Source: Mesorhizobium sp. M4B.F.Ca.ET.203.01.1.1 (lineage in GTDB: Bacteria > Pseudomonadota > Alphaproteobacteria > Rhizobiales > Rhizobiaceae). Taken from it: a stretch of DNA of 64,000 bases. Under the pieces are notes generated by a model, which saw only the letters and a program-made list of their open reading frames with translations, was not told the origin of the DNA and searched no databases. A program made the translations under genes and the position numbers. Below, piece by piece: positions 42,775 through 52,179 of the stretch (position 1 is the stretch's first letter; every line of letters begins with the position of its first letter). Location of the stretch: assembly GCF_004791025.1 (NCBI RefSeq), contig NZ_SRUO01000017.1, forward strand, positions 40,879 to 104,878. Reading direction: 5' to 3'.

Positions 42775-45700
42775 TCAAGGTGGAAGTAGCGCGTCGACAA
42801 GGCGTTCGATCGTTTCCGCTACGCCGTCGTCGACTAGTGTTTGCCGGATCGCCCGCCGCTTGGCGGTGAAGTGCGCGCTGTCGGGTAGTTCGATGCGGGC
42901 GGCGATTCCGGCAGCGTGCAGCGCCGCCGCGGCAAGGTCCACGTGCAGTGCCTCGGAAGCGTCGAATTCAGGGATAGGCAGCGTCCAGACGAGATTGTCG
43001 AAGTCACGCGGATCTCGCTGTCCGACTGGCTGAAGGTCCTTTACGCGATCAAGCACAATACTCGTGTTCAGGACGGCAGCAACGTACGCGGCTTCTTCGA
43101 GTGAGTTGGCGGCCGACCAATAGGCCTTGTGGTCGATAATCACATCGTCGTCCTCTAGCCAGCACGCGCTCAATCGCGTTCCAGCTTTGGTGTAGAGAAC
43201 TCGAATCGGCGATCTCGCCGCCTGCGCCACCAGTTTTTGAAGGTGGTTTAGCGACCGCGTCAGCGTCATACGAGGCGCGCCGTCTACCCCCTTGTTGCTA
43301 TGCTCGTTCCACTTCGTTTCGGCATCGCGCAACCACGCCGCAAGGCCACGATGGCCTCGTGCGTCAGCGCTTGCCGCCGTGAGGATTGCACCGCTCTCCA
43401 TCGGAACCACGCCCGTCACGAGGTCGAGGACCCGATAAGGTGCGACGGACTCTCCCAGCGCAATTCGACGCACGAATATGCGTTCGACCGGGCCCTCGGG
43501 AGGCTCGACGCCGGTCCACGGCCGCTTGTCGAGACTACCAACACGGCCGCGCAGGCGCGGCGCATCGCGGCGGCTTTGCAGGCGTCCGGCTGCGGCATAC
43601 TCCACGAGAACAAAGCGCCTTGGAAAGAGGCTTGCACCATTACGGAAGCGTGTCCGATATGGAGATGCAGCAAGTAGCGTTCTCGGCCTTGGCCAAGCCG
43701 CGCGCATATGCGCGAGCACCTCGGCCGCCTCGGCCTCGCTGGCATCACGCCGTGGAAGCACACCTACCCAGCGATCGAATTCCGCCGGCGGCGGCCCGGC
43801 ACGGTCACGCTCACCGAACAGCACACAGGTGCTCGTCGTGCTGCTGCCGGATTGCGCACCGAAGATCGGCCACACCCGCTCCAGACCCCAACCGCCGATG
43901 ATCGCTACCCGCACGCGCTCCATGCCCCCGTCGCGCATTCCGGCGAACACGGGAGCGTTGAGCGCGGCATAGGGCAGAACGAGCGCCAGCACGCCGCCGT
44001 CGCGCAGGTAGCGTTCCGCGCCGCGCGCCCAAAACAGCGCACACATGTCCTGTTGTGTGGCCAGACTGCCACCGACCCAGAGATTGTAGCTCCGCAGCGC
44101 CTCGCGCAGCCGGTCCTTCATGTCCGCGCTCAGGTGGCGATAAACGATCCAGGGCGGATTGCCGATCAGGACGTCAGCCCGGTGATCGGGATGCGACAGC
44201 CACACTGGGCGCAGCAAGTTGCGCAGAATGAAAGTCCAGATGTGGTTGCGGCCGTCAAGATAGAGTTCCTTGAGCTGCGCGAACGTTTGGCCGAGCATGG
44301 CCGCGTCCTCGGTGGTCGCGCCGGCGAGAGCGATGGCATGGCGAATGGCCTCCGGCTCGGCGAGCGTGTCGAGCCCGCGGTTGAGCTCGTCGAGCGCACG
44401 CTCGAACAGATGTTGGTCGCTCGCCAAGCCGGCGGGGATGCGCAGGGGCGGATCGTTGGGCGGCACGTCGACCAGCACTTCGGCCGATGCGCCCAGCGGT
44501 CGCAGGTTCCACTGCATCGAGTCGCCCATATAAACCGGCACGCTGAGCGTGGGCGGCCGATCCTGTACCAAATCGCCGAGTGCCAGCAGCCACGTGACGC
44601 GCGCGAGCGCGACCGCGACAGGGTGCACGTCGATCCCGAACACGCGATCGGCACAAGTCTCGACGATCTCGGCTGGTGGCACCCCAGCCTGCCGACCGGC
44701 TTCGATCAGGCGGCGAAGCGCATGGAACAGAAAGGTCCCAGAGCCACAGGACGGATCGAGCACCCGCTGTTCCAGCGGGCGAGGAATAGCCGCCGTGACC
44801 ACCCGCGCGGCCAACCAGTCGGGGGTGTAGTATTCACCGAGGTCGTGGCGCTCGTCGGGGTCGATCAGGCTCTCGTAGAGACTCTTGAGCACGTCGACCT
44901 TGACATCGCGCAGGCGAAAACGAATCGTTTCGGCGGCAAGCGAACGCACCAGGTCATCGCCGCCCGTTGCGAGTAGGGGCCAGTCGAAGAAGTCAGCCTC
45001 GACGGCGCCGACAATACCCTCATTCGCCAGCAACCGGCCCGACAGCATCTCCGCCGGATCGCCAATTTCCAGATCGAGGACGCGCGCCGCGATCGCCTTC
45101 ACGAGGATAGTCAGGTAGGTGTGTTGGAGGAACAGCGCATCACTGCCCACGTCATCGCCGTATACCTGGCGCAGCAACCCATCCCACAGGTTCCGCTTCA
45201 ACCGCACTTCGGGATGGTCGCCGACCTCGGACCACAGGCGCTGCAGTTGCGCGTGCGCGCGGCCGAAGGCAAGGCTGTATCGACCGAACGCGAGCGCGAC
45301 AGCGATCGGTGTCGGCATCACCTCGGGAACGGGCGAGAGCAGCGGCTCGAGCCAGGTCAGCAACCGTTCGGGGTGGTCGACGTCGACGTCATAGCGGCCG
45401 ATGCTCGTGAGCCTGCCGAGATCCAGCGTGTAAGCGAGCAGCGTCGCGCCGTCGGTGGCAAGACCGACGGTGGTACGGCCAGGTGCGCTGCCGCGGCTTG
45501 CATCGGCCAGATAGTCGGGCATACGGGCGACGACATCACGCTCTTCGCGCCGTAGATCGCTCTTCAGCTCGATCACGGTGGCGCCCCACGCCACGTCGAT
45601 CCGCCCACTGTTGTCGACAAGGTAGCGCTCGTGCTCTAACTCGCTGAACGCGGCGCCGAAGCCTTCTCGCAGCAGTTCCGTGATCAGGCCCCGCAACGCC

Positions 45701-45822
45701 TCGTGTCGTGGCCGGGAAGCCATCGATCGGACGATGTCGGGCAGACGATCTCCGCGCCAACTGTTTGCCACTTTCCCCTCCCGCTTGAGGCTGTACCGTT
45801 GCCGCCGCATGCGCGAGAGCAT
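42775..45822 (-). CDS. Type IIG-like restriction endonuclease-methyltransferase
   Basis: About 1015 aa from the ATG at 45822; ATG 45723 (MASRPRHEALRGLI) is also plausible. The N-terminus has a PD-(D/E)xK-like nuclease pattern (GRIDVAWGATVIELKSDLRR, Asp...Glu-x-Lys). The helical domain leads to the N6-adenine methylase core: LGEYYTPDWLAARVV, VLDPSCGSGTFLFHALRRL (motif I) and VLIGNPPWIVYRH (motif IV, NPPW). The C-terminal 350 residues are the expected target-recognition region (DDDVIIDHKAYWSAANS). Cutting and methylation in one chain suits phage restriction. The gene is intact, unlike most neighbours. A small gene lies divergently 11 bp away. Confidence 0.85.
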   Translation of the reverse strand: MLSRMRRQRYSLKREGKVANSWRGDRLPDIVRSMASRPRHEALRGLITELLREGFGAAFSELEHERYLVDNSGRIDVAWGATVIELKSDLRREERDVVARMPDYLADASRGSAPGRTTVGLATDGATLLAYTLDLGRLTSIGRYDVDVDHPERLLTWLEPLLSPVPEVMPTPIAVALAFGRYSLAFGRAHAQLQRLWSEVGDHPEVRLKRNLWDGLLRQVYGDDVGSDALFLQHTYLTILVKAIAARVLDLEIGDPAEMLSGRLLANEGIVGAVEADFFDWPLLATGGDDLVRSLAAETIRFRLRDVKVDVLKSLYESLIDPDERHDLGEYYTPDWLAARVVTAAIPRPLEQRVLDPSCGSGTFLFHALRRLIEAGRQAGVPPAEIVETCADRVFGIDVHPVAVALARVTWLLALGDLVQDRPPTLSVPVYMGDSMQWNLRPLGASAEVLVDVPPNDPPLRIPAGLASDQHLFERALDELNRGLDTLAEPEAIRHAIALAGATTEDAAMLGQTFAQLKELYLDGRNHIWTFILRNLLRPVWLSHPDHRADVLIGNPPWIVYRHLSADMKDRLREALRSYNLWVGGSLATQQDMCALFWARGAERYLRDGGVLALVLPYAALNAPVFAGMRDGGMERVRVAIIGGWGLERVWPIFGAQSGSSTTSTCVLFGERDRAGPPPAEFDRWVGVLPRRDASEAEAAEVLAHMRAAWPRPRTLLAASPYRTRFRNGASLFPRRFVLVEYAAAGRLQSRRDAPRLRGRVGSLDKRPWTGVEPPEGPVERIFVRRIALGESVAPYRVLDLVTGVVPMESGAILTAASADARGHRGLAAWLRDAETKWNEHSNKGVDGAPRMTLTRSLNHLQKLVAQAARSPIRVLYTKAGTRLSACWLEDDDVIIDHKAYWSAANSLEEAAYVAAVLNTSIVLDRVKDLQPVGQRDPRDFDNLVWTLPIPEFDASEALHVDLAAAALHAAGIAARIELPDSAHFTAKRRAIRQTLVDDGVAETIERLVDALLPP

Positions 45823-45833
45823 AAGTTGCCACC

Positions 45834-46136
45834 ATGAGATTCGCTCAAGCAGACTTGTTCGCGCAAGACGACGCCGAACGCAACACGCTATCGCAATCAG
45901 AGCGGGTAGCGATCCGATCGCGTCTGGAAACGACACTGGCCAAGCTCGAAGCCACGGCAATCTTCCCTTGGCGCGATCCGCTGGACGCCGTGCACGAGGA
46001 GAACCGCTTCCAACGCGACAGCGAAATGCTCGGTGAGGAGGGCGTTCTTCTGTGGCACCGGTTCGACACAGAGATGGACCGGCTCCACGCGACGCGGTTC
46101 TCTTCCGACCTCCGCTCCGCTGGATCGACGAATTGA
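45834..46136 (+). CDS. Small conserved hypothetical protein divergent from the restriction gene
   Basis: The 100-aa product has ERVAIRSRLETTLAKLEATA, FPWRDPLDAVHEENRFQRDS and EEGVLLWHRFDTEMDRLHAT, a pattern I associate with small helical proteins of unknown function. It begins 11 bp from the opposite-strand restriction gene, so the two share a promoter region. It could control or assist the restriction enzyme; function unknown. Confidence 0.6.
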   Translation: MRFAQADLFAQDDAERNTLSQSERVAIRSRLETTLAKLEATAIFPWRDPLDAVHEENRFQRDSEMLGEEGVLLWHRFDTEMDRLHATRFSSDLRSAGSTN

Positions 46137-46531
46137 CCAGTAGTTTGTCAAGTGCTTGGAAGTCGACCAGAGCCAAAATGAGGCGCAAAGTTACTACGCA
46201 AGCTTTGCCTGAAATGGGCCGCTGGGCTCAAATGTCTTTAGTCCGCCCCCAATTTAGCCAGCCAATCCCTATTAATGGCGAGCCCCAGCTCAGCCTCGCT
46301 GTGAGGGCACGTCGCTGATGACAGGCGTACGGGAGTCTCCGGTGCGACCGGAGATGAACGTAACTAACGGGTAATCGAGCTGCCGGTCGATACGTACCGC
46401 CGGACCGTCCTGCAAGGTCCGACCAATCCCATCAGCTGTCATGAGCTCATGAGGTTCAGATAGCCGGCGGAAGGTTTCGTCCCCGTACCTTTCGCGAGGC
46501 CTGGCAGGGGCGCTACGAACATATCGCTCTC
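46137..46531. other. Intergenic region
   Basis: About 395 bp; no gene recognised. Confidence 0.35.
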
Positions 46532-47188
46532 TCAGGAAGGCAGAGACCGTATCAGGTGTCGGAACCGTCTCGCTCCGAACCGTGCTCCGAGGACAAAGTA
46601 GTGCCTCGAGGCAAAAGAAATGAGGCCGCAGATGGACAGACGCTTGTTAAGCGCTCCCGTTTTCGGCGTCCCACTGGCACCAGCGAGCTTCGCCTCCAGT
46701 TCGGCGGCGATGTCGCTCGCAAAGGCTAGGTTCGCCCCGCTGACAGAGGGGACCAGCCCCCTGAAGTTAGGGTCCATCGTCACACTCGCATGATTGTAGA
46801 AGAGGTAAAGTGGGACCCACGGCGGGGGCGTGTCCCGCAGGGTGCGGAATTGATAGTCATGCTTGGGCGAGGGCCTATGCAGCAGCTCGCTGTAGGAGCG
46901 GTTCTTGTTTTGGACCACGGCGGCGTTTAGGCGCTTGGCTTGGATCCGCACCCAAAGGTCGCGACCCTCAGACACGTTCCAGAACCGCAGATCAAGATCA
47001 CCCCCGGTGTCCTTTTCGATCGGGTAGGAGATGACGAGCTCTGGACCGGCGAACGCGGCCAGCGCGCCCGTGAGGATGTCGGTCATGGTTTCTTCCCGGA
47101 ACCTACCGCGCTTGAGGTTGGTCTCGCGGTCGAGCAGTCCCCCGATCACAAGAGGTAGCCGTGTTGCCAGGTCGCAAAGTGTTGCCAA
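46532..47188 (-). CDS. DUF6615-like protein, possible nuclease
   Basis: The 218-aa protein has FREETMTDILTGALAAF, then TGGDLDLRFWNVSEGRDLWV and RIQAKRLNAAVVQNKNRSYS, then PLYLFYNHASV. The Asp-x-Asp ... Gln-x-Lys pattern resembles the PD-(D/E)xK-type core of DUF6615 proteins found near restriction and defence genes. The gene is intact. The small gene at 47257 lies 68 bp upstream in the same orientation. Enzyme activity is not established from sequence. Confidence 0.6.
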   Translation of the reverse strand: MATLCDLATRLPLVIGGLLDRETNLKRGRFREETMTDILTGALAAFAGPELVISYPIEKDTGGDLDLRFWNVSEGRDLWVRIQAKRLNAAVVQNKNRSYSELLHRPSPKHDYQFRTLRDTPPPWVPLYLFYNHASVTMDPNFRGLVPSVSGANLAFASDIAAELEAKLAGASGTPKTGALNKRLSICGLISFASRHYFVLGARFGARRFRHLIRSLPS

Positions 47189-47256
47189 CGTTGTAATCCT
47201 ACGATGACTATTGCCGCTCCGCGAATTCCATAATCACCTACACTCAGCGCAGGGAG

Positions 47257-47640
47257 TTAGCGTGTGGTTTCAAGCGAGCGGTAATGAACGGGGTCGTGGT
47301 TCCGCACGGCATCTAGGATCAGCGTGACGATCGCCTGCGCCTCGCTCATGTCTGGCAAGCGCGAATGACGGCCTATCCGAGCTACAGGCTTCGGCATGGC
47401 GCGCTCATGCGCAGCGGCGAGAAGTGCCTCACCTTGCACCTTCCATTTCACTTGCCAGCGACGGACCGCCGCCTCTGGACTCGCCGCATCCCAGTCCGTG
47501 CGCTGCCGAACGATGCGCGTCATGGCTGTGGTATACTTCAGGCCAGGCGTCTTCACCATGAGATCTGCAACCATGGTCAGGAAGACTGTATCGTTCTTGC
47601 CTGTGCCGCGAGGGCGGCCGCGGGAACGCTCGTCAGTCAT
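47257..47640 (-). CDS. Hypothetical protein with AT-hook-like start
   Basis: The 127-aa basic protein begins MTDERSRGRPRGTGKNDTVF; the GRPRG core resembles an AT-hook. The middle (AAVRRWQVKWKVQGEALLAA) is helical. No family is recognised. It may form an operon with the DUF6615 gene (68 bp apart). Confidence 0.45.
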   Translation of the reverse strand: MTDERSRGRPRGTGKNDTVFLTMVADLMVKTPGLKYTTAMTRIVRQRTDWDAASPEAAVRRWQVKWKVQGEALLAAAHERAMPKPVARIGRHSRLPDMSEAQAIVTLILDAVRNHDPVHYRSLETTR

Positions 47641-47929
47641 CGGGGCGTCCTTTCCGAAGATGACGATGATGCCTTAGGATAAGTAATTCGACAGCCTGAT
47701 CCTACTGAGAAGAATTGGCATTTCGACCTTTTTAGCGTCGGAAATTCACGTCACGAAGTCCATCAACGAGGATAATTCGATTTGGATGGATTTTTCCTCG
47801 CTCCGTGACTATCGCAGGGGATCTGCCCTGCGGCCGGGGGTTCCATCAATACGGTCGGGCTCAAGATCGCGCGGCAGAAACGGCTGTGGGGATACGGTCA
47901 GGAGTGAGCGAGATGAAACTACCCCTGTA

Positions 47930-48527
47930 ATGACGTATGGAAGGGCCGACACCCTCGAAGAGCGGCTTGGGCTGACGCCCATGGTCAGCCAGCGTATCGC
48001 GGCGATCATCATCTTCGCCGCCGCCATCGAACATCACCTGGAGCGGGCACTGTGGAAGCTCGAGGGCGCCAATCCAACGGGCATTCGACCCGAGACCGAC
48101 GCGAAGATGATCTCTGATTTGATCGGATGCTTGAAACATTCGCCTCAACCCTGCCAGCAGGAGAGGAGCGCACCCCTGCTTGAGACATGGTGCAATGCAG
48201 CCCGTCTCGCGTTTGCGATCAGGAATGACATCGCTCATGGCGTGCCCACCAATTTGGGAGACACGCTGACATTCATGAACAATCCTCGCTGGCATGGCGA
48301 GAAGCGAAAGAGACCAGTCAGCGACTATTGGGCCGGACGATCACTCTCTTGATCTCGTTCGTCACGTCTTCGCCGTTCTTCTGCGCGTCATTGTTGGCGT
48401 TTCGGCAGAGAAAGTGACGTTGGCCGGCCTTACTAAACCGTCTTTGCTACGTGCCTTGCGCGACTCGAATTCGATTCTGAGCGAAATGGCCTGTAAAGAC
48501 TACAATCCGACCTTCGAGAAATACTAA
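47930..48527 (+). pseudogene. HEPN-motif protein with C-terminal frameshift
   Basis: From the ATG at 47930 (MTYGRADTLEERLGL) the helical protein carries RIAAIIIFAAAIEHHLERAL and ARLAFAIRNDIAHGVPTN, where RNDIAH is an Rx4H motif of HEPN RNases. The first frame stops at 48352 after WAGRSLS. The overlapping frame continues DDHSLDLVRHVFAVLLRVIV to 48527 and looks like the natural C-terminus. A frameshift near 48310 is therefore likely. Confidence 0.5.
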
Positions 48528-48542
48528 ATCGGCAGCGGGGCT

Positions 48543-48894
48543 TCATACCGCTTGCAGGTTAAGCCCCGCGTTCAGATCGGCGATATATCGCGCACACAGC
48601 TCTTTGATGGTGATTGCTTTGTAGTCGAGTTCACGCTCGTCGGCAGGATTGTCGCCTTGAGCGACACGGCCGAACTGGACATTCGCTTCCGGTCGTGCCG
48701 TCTCGGGCGTCCAATCCCGTGGAGGCCGATGGTGTAGCGAGGCGAGCGGCCGGCTGCCCTGTATTGATGACATAGCTGCGTTTGCCGGATGCGAACACAC
48801 GAAGGCCGAAACCGAGCAGCTCCTCATCCCAGATGACGTAGTCCTTTTCGCGGACCTGGGCGGCGTCGACAACCCTTTTGGTGATCTTAGTCAT
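48543..48894 (-). pseudogene. Tyrosine recombinase/integrase N-terminal relic
   Basis: From the ATG at 48894 it reads TKITKRVVDAAQVREKDYVI and WDEELLGFGLRVFASGKRSY, the arm-binding domain of prophage/ICE integrases. After frame changes it reads VQFGRVAQGDNPADERELDY and ITIKELCARYIADLNAGL, then ends. The catalytic domain is absent. It may mark the decayed edge of an integrated element, but no tRNA attachment site was found beside it. Confidence 0.75.
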
Positions 48895-49195
48895 GACGTT
48901 CTCTCCAACCAGCACCGATCTCTCGCGTAAGCAACCACGTAAGCACGAGGGCGGAAGTCGGAGCGCAGTTTCGGATTCGAGCGTCGCTCGGCATTTCAAG
49001 TTGCCTAAAAGTTTCTAAGAGATAGGGTGCGCCAAAGAAATCAGGGGTCCATTCTGGACACATAGGTTACGGTTTATACCGGAGACATGGTGAAGTGCAC
49101 CCATCTCTCGGGAAGGGCACAGTCGCTTAGATGGGTTTTCGAGCAAAGCTGCCACTTGGTCCCACACCAAGTTCCCGCACAGCGCCAAAATGCTG
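48895..49195. other. Intergenic region
   Basis: 300 bp; no gene or site recognised. Confidence 0.35.
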
Positions 49196-49639
49196 CTAGA
49201 AGCTGGTGACTTCCATGAAAGGGACTTTCAGGGCGGCACAGAGGCTTCTCATCGACGAGGAGTGGAGTCCGTTGTCGCCGGATACCAAATGGCATGGCGG
49301 CTTAGCGCCATTTTGCGCACAATGGACGAGAGCTATGAAGGGGACCTTTTCGTTTGCGGCCGCGTTTAACCGATGCCCTGAGGTCATAAAGATTTCGTTG
49401 AGTGCGCAAGCGGCCACGTATACGTCGGAATCGAGTTCGACAATTTCGATGTCCGACTCCGATATCTCATCGGCCAAGCTCTTGTCGAAGATACGAACCT
49501 GGTCGAAAACCTCTTTGGGTACCGCAATGCGTTCGACTTTCGCTCGTTGGAACAGAGCGGCTTTCAGGTTTCCGCCAGCTTCGCTAAAATAGAGGCATGC
49601 CTCTAGATCAAGCACAAAGTTGATGCCGCTATAGGCCAT
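49196..49639 (-). CDS. PIN-like toxin (DUF4411 type)
   Basis: From the ATG at 49639 the product is 147 aa; an ATG at 49666 inside the upstream gene is also open. FVLDLEACLYFSEAGG supplies the first acidic residue, RIAVPKEVFDQVRIFDK the next, and CHLVSGDNGLHSSSMR the later Asp, as in PIN-fold RNases. The last line (CAALKVPFMEVTSF) fits the terminal strand. It sits directly behind an ImmA/IrrE-like gene, the arrangement of COG2856-PIN toxin-antitoxin pairs. Confidence 0.72.
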   Translation of the reverse strand: MAYSGINFVLDLEACLYFSEAGGNLKAALFQRAKVERIAVPKEVFDQVRIFDKSLADEISESDIEIVELDSDVYVAACALNEIFMTSGHRLNAAANEKVPFIALVHCAQNGAKPPCHLVSGDNGLHSSSMRSLCAALKVPFMEVTSF

Positions 49640-49643
49640 GCTG

Positions 49644-50780
49644 TTATGGCCCCAGCCGGTTAACACCGATGGCGGCGATCTGCTTTATCGTACTTGGCTT
49701 CAGATTGGTGAGCCGGTACGCATCGAACTGAGAGATTGCCTTCCTGTCGACCGCGGCGGTGAGCATGTTAGGCAGAAGATATCCGAACCTGGCAATCTGC
49801 GAGCTAATTCCACCGCCCCCGCTGTTTTCCTCACCTTCGTCTTCTTCTTCGATCATGGGGACTTCAGACGGCAGGGTCGCAGACCACGCAGCGTAAAAGC
49901 CTTTGCTCAAGCCCAAATCAGAGACGCGTAAGGCGCTCGCCTGCTTACTGGCGCCAAATCGTCTGGAAAGGAGATCAACGACGGCCCTAGCACCCCTTCC
50001 CGCGACGCTTTTATAGGCTTGGGAAAATTCCTCCGCAGGCATCATGACCGAGGCAGTCACCGAGTTGCAGAATCTTTCAACCTGGTTGTTGAGAATGGCG
50101 GGGTCTGAAACTCCCGTTTTGCCAAGGAGCACATGCACCACTTCATGCATCAGTGTGAACAGCTTGGTAGCGGGCCGCTGCCCGGTTGTATTCACGAAGA
50201 TGATGGGAAAGTCACCGGTAGGAGAGTAACAAAACCCACGGAACGGGTCCGCTACCCTATCGCAGAGCACGATGATGCCTTTCCGCTCTAGCGATACACG
50301 CGTCTCCCTGAACGTTAGGGTAGGATCCACCGATCCATCGACGCGCTGGACGGGGACATAGAGCGATTTCAATAGCTTTCGCGCGGTCGACTGCTGATGG
50401 ATGGTCACGCTATTTGTATTGGCGAACCTGGCGCAGTCTTCGAACGCTCGGTCCGCCAGGTAGGCGGCGATAGAACGAGCACGCGCGATTCGCGTTAGTC
50501 CTGCCGATGTAAGAACCGCTGGCCTATTATTGGCGGCGCGAAAATCAGGCATATTGGCGTCGATTTCTACGTCTTTGGCGAACAGGAACTGGACCGGTAC
50601 AGCCAGAGCGGAGGAAAGTGAAAACGCCACTCGCTTGCTGACGTCGGTTGGGGTTGTTTCCATTTCAGTCAAGAAATCTGGTCGGATATTCGCCTCAATC
50701 GCGACCGCTTCAATTGACAATCGTCGCGCGCGGCGGATGCTTTCCACTGCCGAAGGTCGGGGGGTAAGTTTCAATGGCAT
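49644..50780 (-). CDS. XRE-ImmA/IrrE family metallopeptidase, probable antitoxin
   Basis: From the ATG at 50780 (50795 also open) the product is about 378 aa. The N-terminal helix-turn-helix (IRRARRLSIEAVAIEANIRP) precedes the ImmA/IrrE zinc peptidase domain with LFTLMHEVVHVLLG (HEVVH) and the downstream VERFCNSVTASVMMPAEEF. A C-terminal region of about 90 residues includes an acidic stretch (EEEDEGEENSGGGG). Such proteins cleave repressors or act as antitoxins for PIN partners. The PIN gene begins within 5 bp, so the two form an operon. Confidence 0.85.
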   Translation of the reverse strand: MPLKLTPRPSAVESIRRARRLSIEAVAIEANIRPDFLTEMETTPTDVSKRVAFSLSSALAVPVQFLFAKDVEIDANMPDFRAANNRPAVLTSAGLTRIARARSIAAYLADRAFEDCARFANTNSVTIHQQSTARKLLKSLYVPVQRVDGSVDPTLTFRETRVSLERKGIIVLCDRVADPFRGFCYSPTGDFPIIFVNTTGQRPATKLFTLMHEVVHVLLGKTGVSDPAILNNQVERFCNSVTASVMMPAEEFSQAYKSVAGRGARAVVDLLSRRFGASKQASALRVSDLGLSKGFYAAWSATLPSEVPMIEEEDEGEENSGGGGISSQIARFGYLLPNMLTAAVDRKAISQFDAYRLTNLKPSTIKQIAAIGVNRLGP

Positions 50781-51274
50781 CTCAGTCGCTCGCAACAGAG
50801 TGTTTTCGTCTGAATGAGTTTTCCGGACTGCTTCAACTAGCGTTCGGATTGAATTTGGCGCTGTCGATTTTTAGAGAGCTGGCAATCGTTCCTCGAGGAC
50901 CGCTTGCACGCCAGATCGCGGCAATCGAAACGTTAATCGGAACAAGAAAGGTGAGAAACCCCTCATCAGCCGGCAGCCTTCGGGCACGTTTGGAATCGGC
51001 AAAGCGAGAGATCGTCATCAATGACGATAGTTTGGCCACTTGGGTAACATGCTGCGCGGCCGTCACATCCTTGTTCGGGCTAGCGGCCCTGTATTGGTCG
51101 TTCTACGCTGCCGTGGACCAGTCTTGCATGGGCGAGCAGCTCGCTCTCTTTACGACCATTGTGCATTTCGTTCCCCTCCCATTGGCTATTCTAATCCTCT
51201 ACGCCAGAGCCCATTTTGTCTATAAAGACGTTTGGCAAAAGTGCAATTTGCTTAAGCAAGATGCACTCGCATAA
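50774..51274 (+). CDS. Small membrane protein, two transmembrane segments
   Basis: The 166-aa product has a helical N-terminal domain (ARQIAAIETLIGTRKV; SLRARLESAKREIVINDDS). Two hydrophobic segments follow at about 92-115 (WVTCCAAVTSLFGLAALYWS) and 125-150 (ALFTTIVHFVPLPLAILILY). The ATG overlaps the 5' end of the divergent ImmA/IrrE gene, so they share control sequences. No family is recognised. Two-TM proteins beside defence or TA genes are often effectors, but this is inference. Confidence 0.6.
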   Translation: MASQSLATECFRLNEFSGLLQLAFGLNLALSIFRELAIVPRGPLARQIAAIETLIGTRKVRNPSSAGSLRARLESAKREIVINDDSLATWVTCCAAVTSLFGLAALYWSFYAAVDQSCMGEQLALFTTIVHFVPLPLAILILYARAHFVYKDVWQKCNLLKQDALA

Positions 51275-51307
51275 CAATTGGCTGCTCTAACACAGCGTCT
51301 CGCAAGG

Positions 51308-51430
51308 CGATCGGCCAAGGAAGCTTGCGAACCGCCCGACATCGCGGACGTAGTTGCGCTGCGCCTCCTGGCTGAACCGGCGCATGGTCATGTCGTCAAT
51401 CAACCATTGGCGCGGCGGGCTGATCGGTGC
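51308..51430 (-). pseudogene. IS91-associated tyrosine recombinase, N-terminal fragment
   Basis: Minus-strand reading gives PPRQWLIDDMTMRRFSQEAQ and RNYVRDVGRFASFLGRSP, the core-binding N-terminus of IS91-linked integrases. It stops there. The surrounding 51275-51723 contains nothing else recognisable. Confidence 0.7.
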
Positions 51431-51723
51431 ATCGAGAACAGGGTGGGGGTGGTCAGGCTTCTTGTTGACGAAGCCTGTGATGCTCTGCCCCGCCGAACGA
51501 CGCTCAATGCGGGCGCGGCAACCGGATCGTGACCTCTACCTTACCACGCGCGTCCATCCCGCGCAGCGGGTTGTTCTCCGACCTATTGCGGTGATTGTCG
51601 CTGTTCGGCCACAGCTCCGGTTCTTCCACTTAGGTGATGATCACGTTTCGCAGGAGCTAGTGTCGTTACGACGCGCTTGAAGTTCCTTCACTAACGTTCC
51701 TCGCAATAACGCTAAGCGCCTGA

Positions 51724-51972
51724 TCATATCCACGATCTTGATATAATCTTCGAGGACGTCGCCGGATCGAGACTGTCGGTTGCCCCAGCACCACTAAGGC
51801 CGCCCCTGGTGATACCGCCGCGGACAGGCCCCTGCGCGCGCGCAGCGCTGGCGAGGATCGAATTGGCGAACGTCGCTGAAACGCCGAGCGCCGTCGCACG
51901 GCCGAGAAATTCACGTCGGCTCAGGCGGCCCGCAGCGACGTAACGGCTAAGATATTCGAGTTCTTGCGACAT
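51724..51972 (-). pseudogene. Truncated Tat-exported ABC solute-binding protein (family 5)
   Basis: The first 50 residues read MSQELEYLSRYVAAGRLSRR and EFLGRATALGVSATFANSIL, a Tat signal peptide (SRREFLGRA) typical of oligopeptide-type binding proteins. GGLSGAGATDSLDPATSS follows, as in mature family 5 proteins. It ends after 82 residues; the remaining 450 or so are missing. Confidence 0.75.
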
Positions 51973-52179
51973 GAAATGTTCCTCCTCCCATTCATTGTTT
52001 CGTGCTAATGTCAGCGCTTTATCAAGCTCAGCGGAAGCGAGCGCCCAAAGAATCTCTATTTAAATGGTAGTGGTCAAATACCGATTGTCGTCCCACATCA
52101 TCTCGTTTCAAGATCGTTCACACGCAGGGCGGATCTGGTTCCGAGATGCGCGACAATCGATACTGACGAAACGACGTGT
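51973..52179. other. Non-coding
   Basis: Probably the old promoter region of the truncated binding-protein gene (minus strand). Nothing else seen. Confidence 0.3.

Noticed and set aside
43708..44976. 422-codon open frame on the + strand
   Set aside because: Antisense to the type IIG-like gene, whose methylase motifs are clear. GC-rich DNA gives long opposite frames; no family features.
45823..46188. Upstream extension of the restriction gene to 46188
   Set aside because: The extra 122 codons overlap the conserved small gene on the + strand and have arginine-rich shadow composition; starts at 45822 or 45723 fit better.
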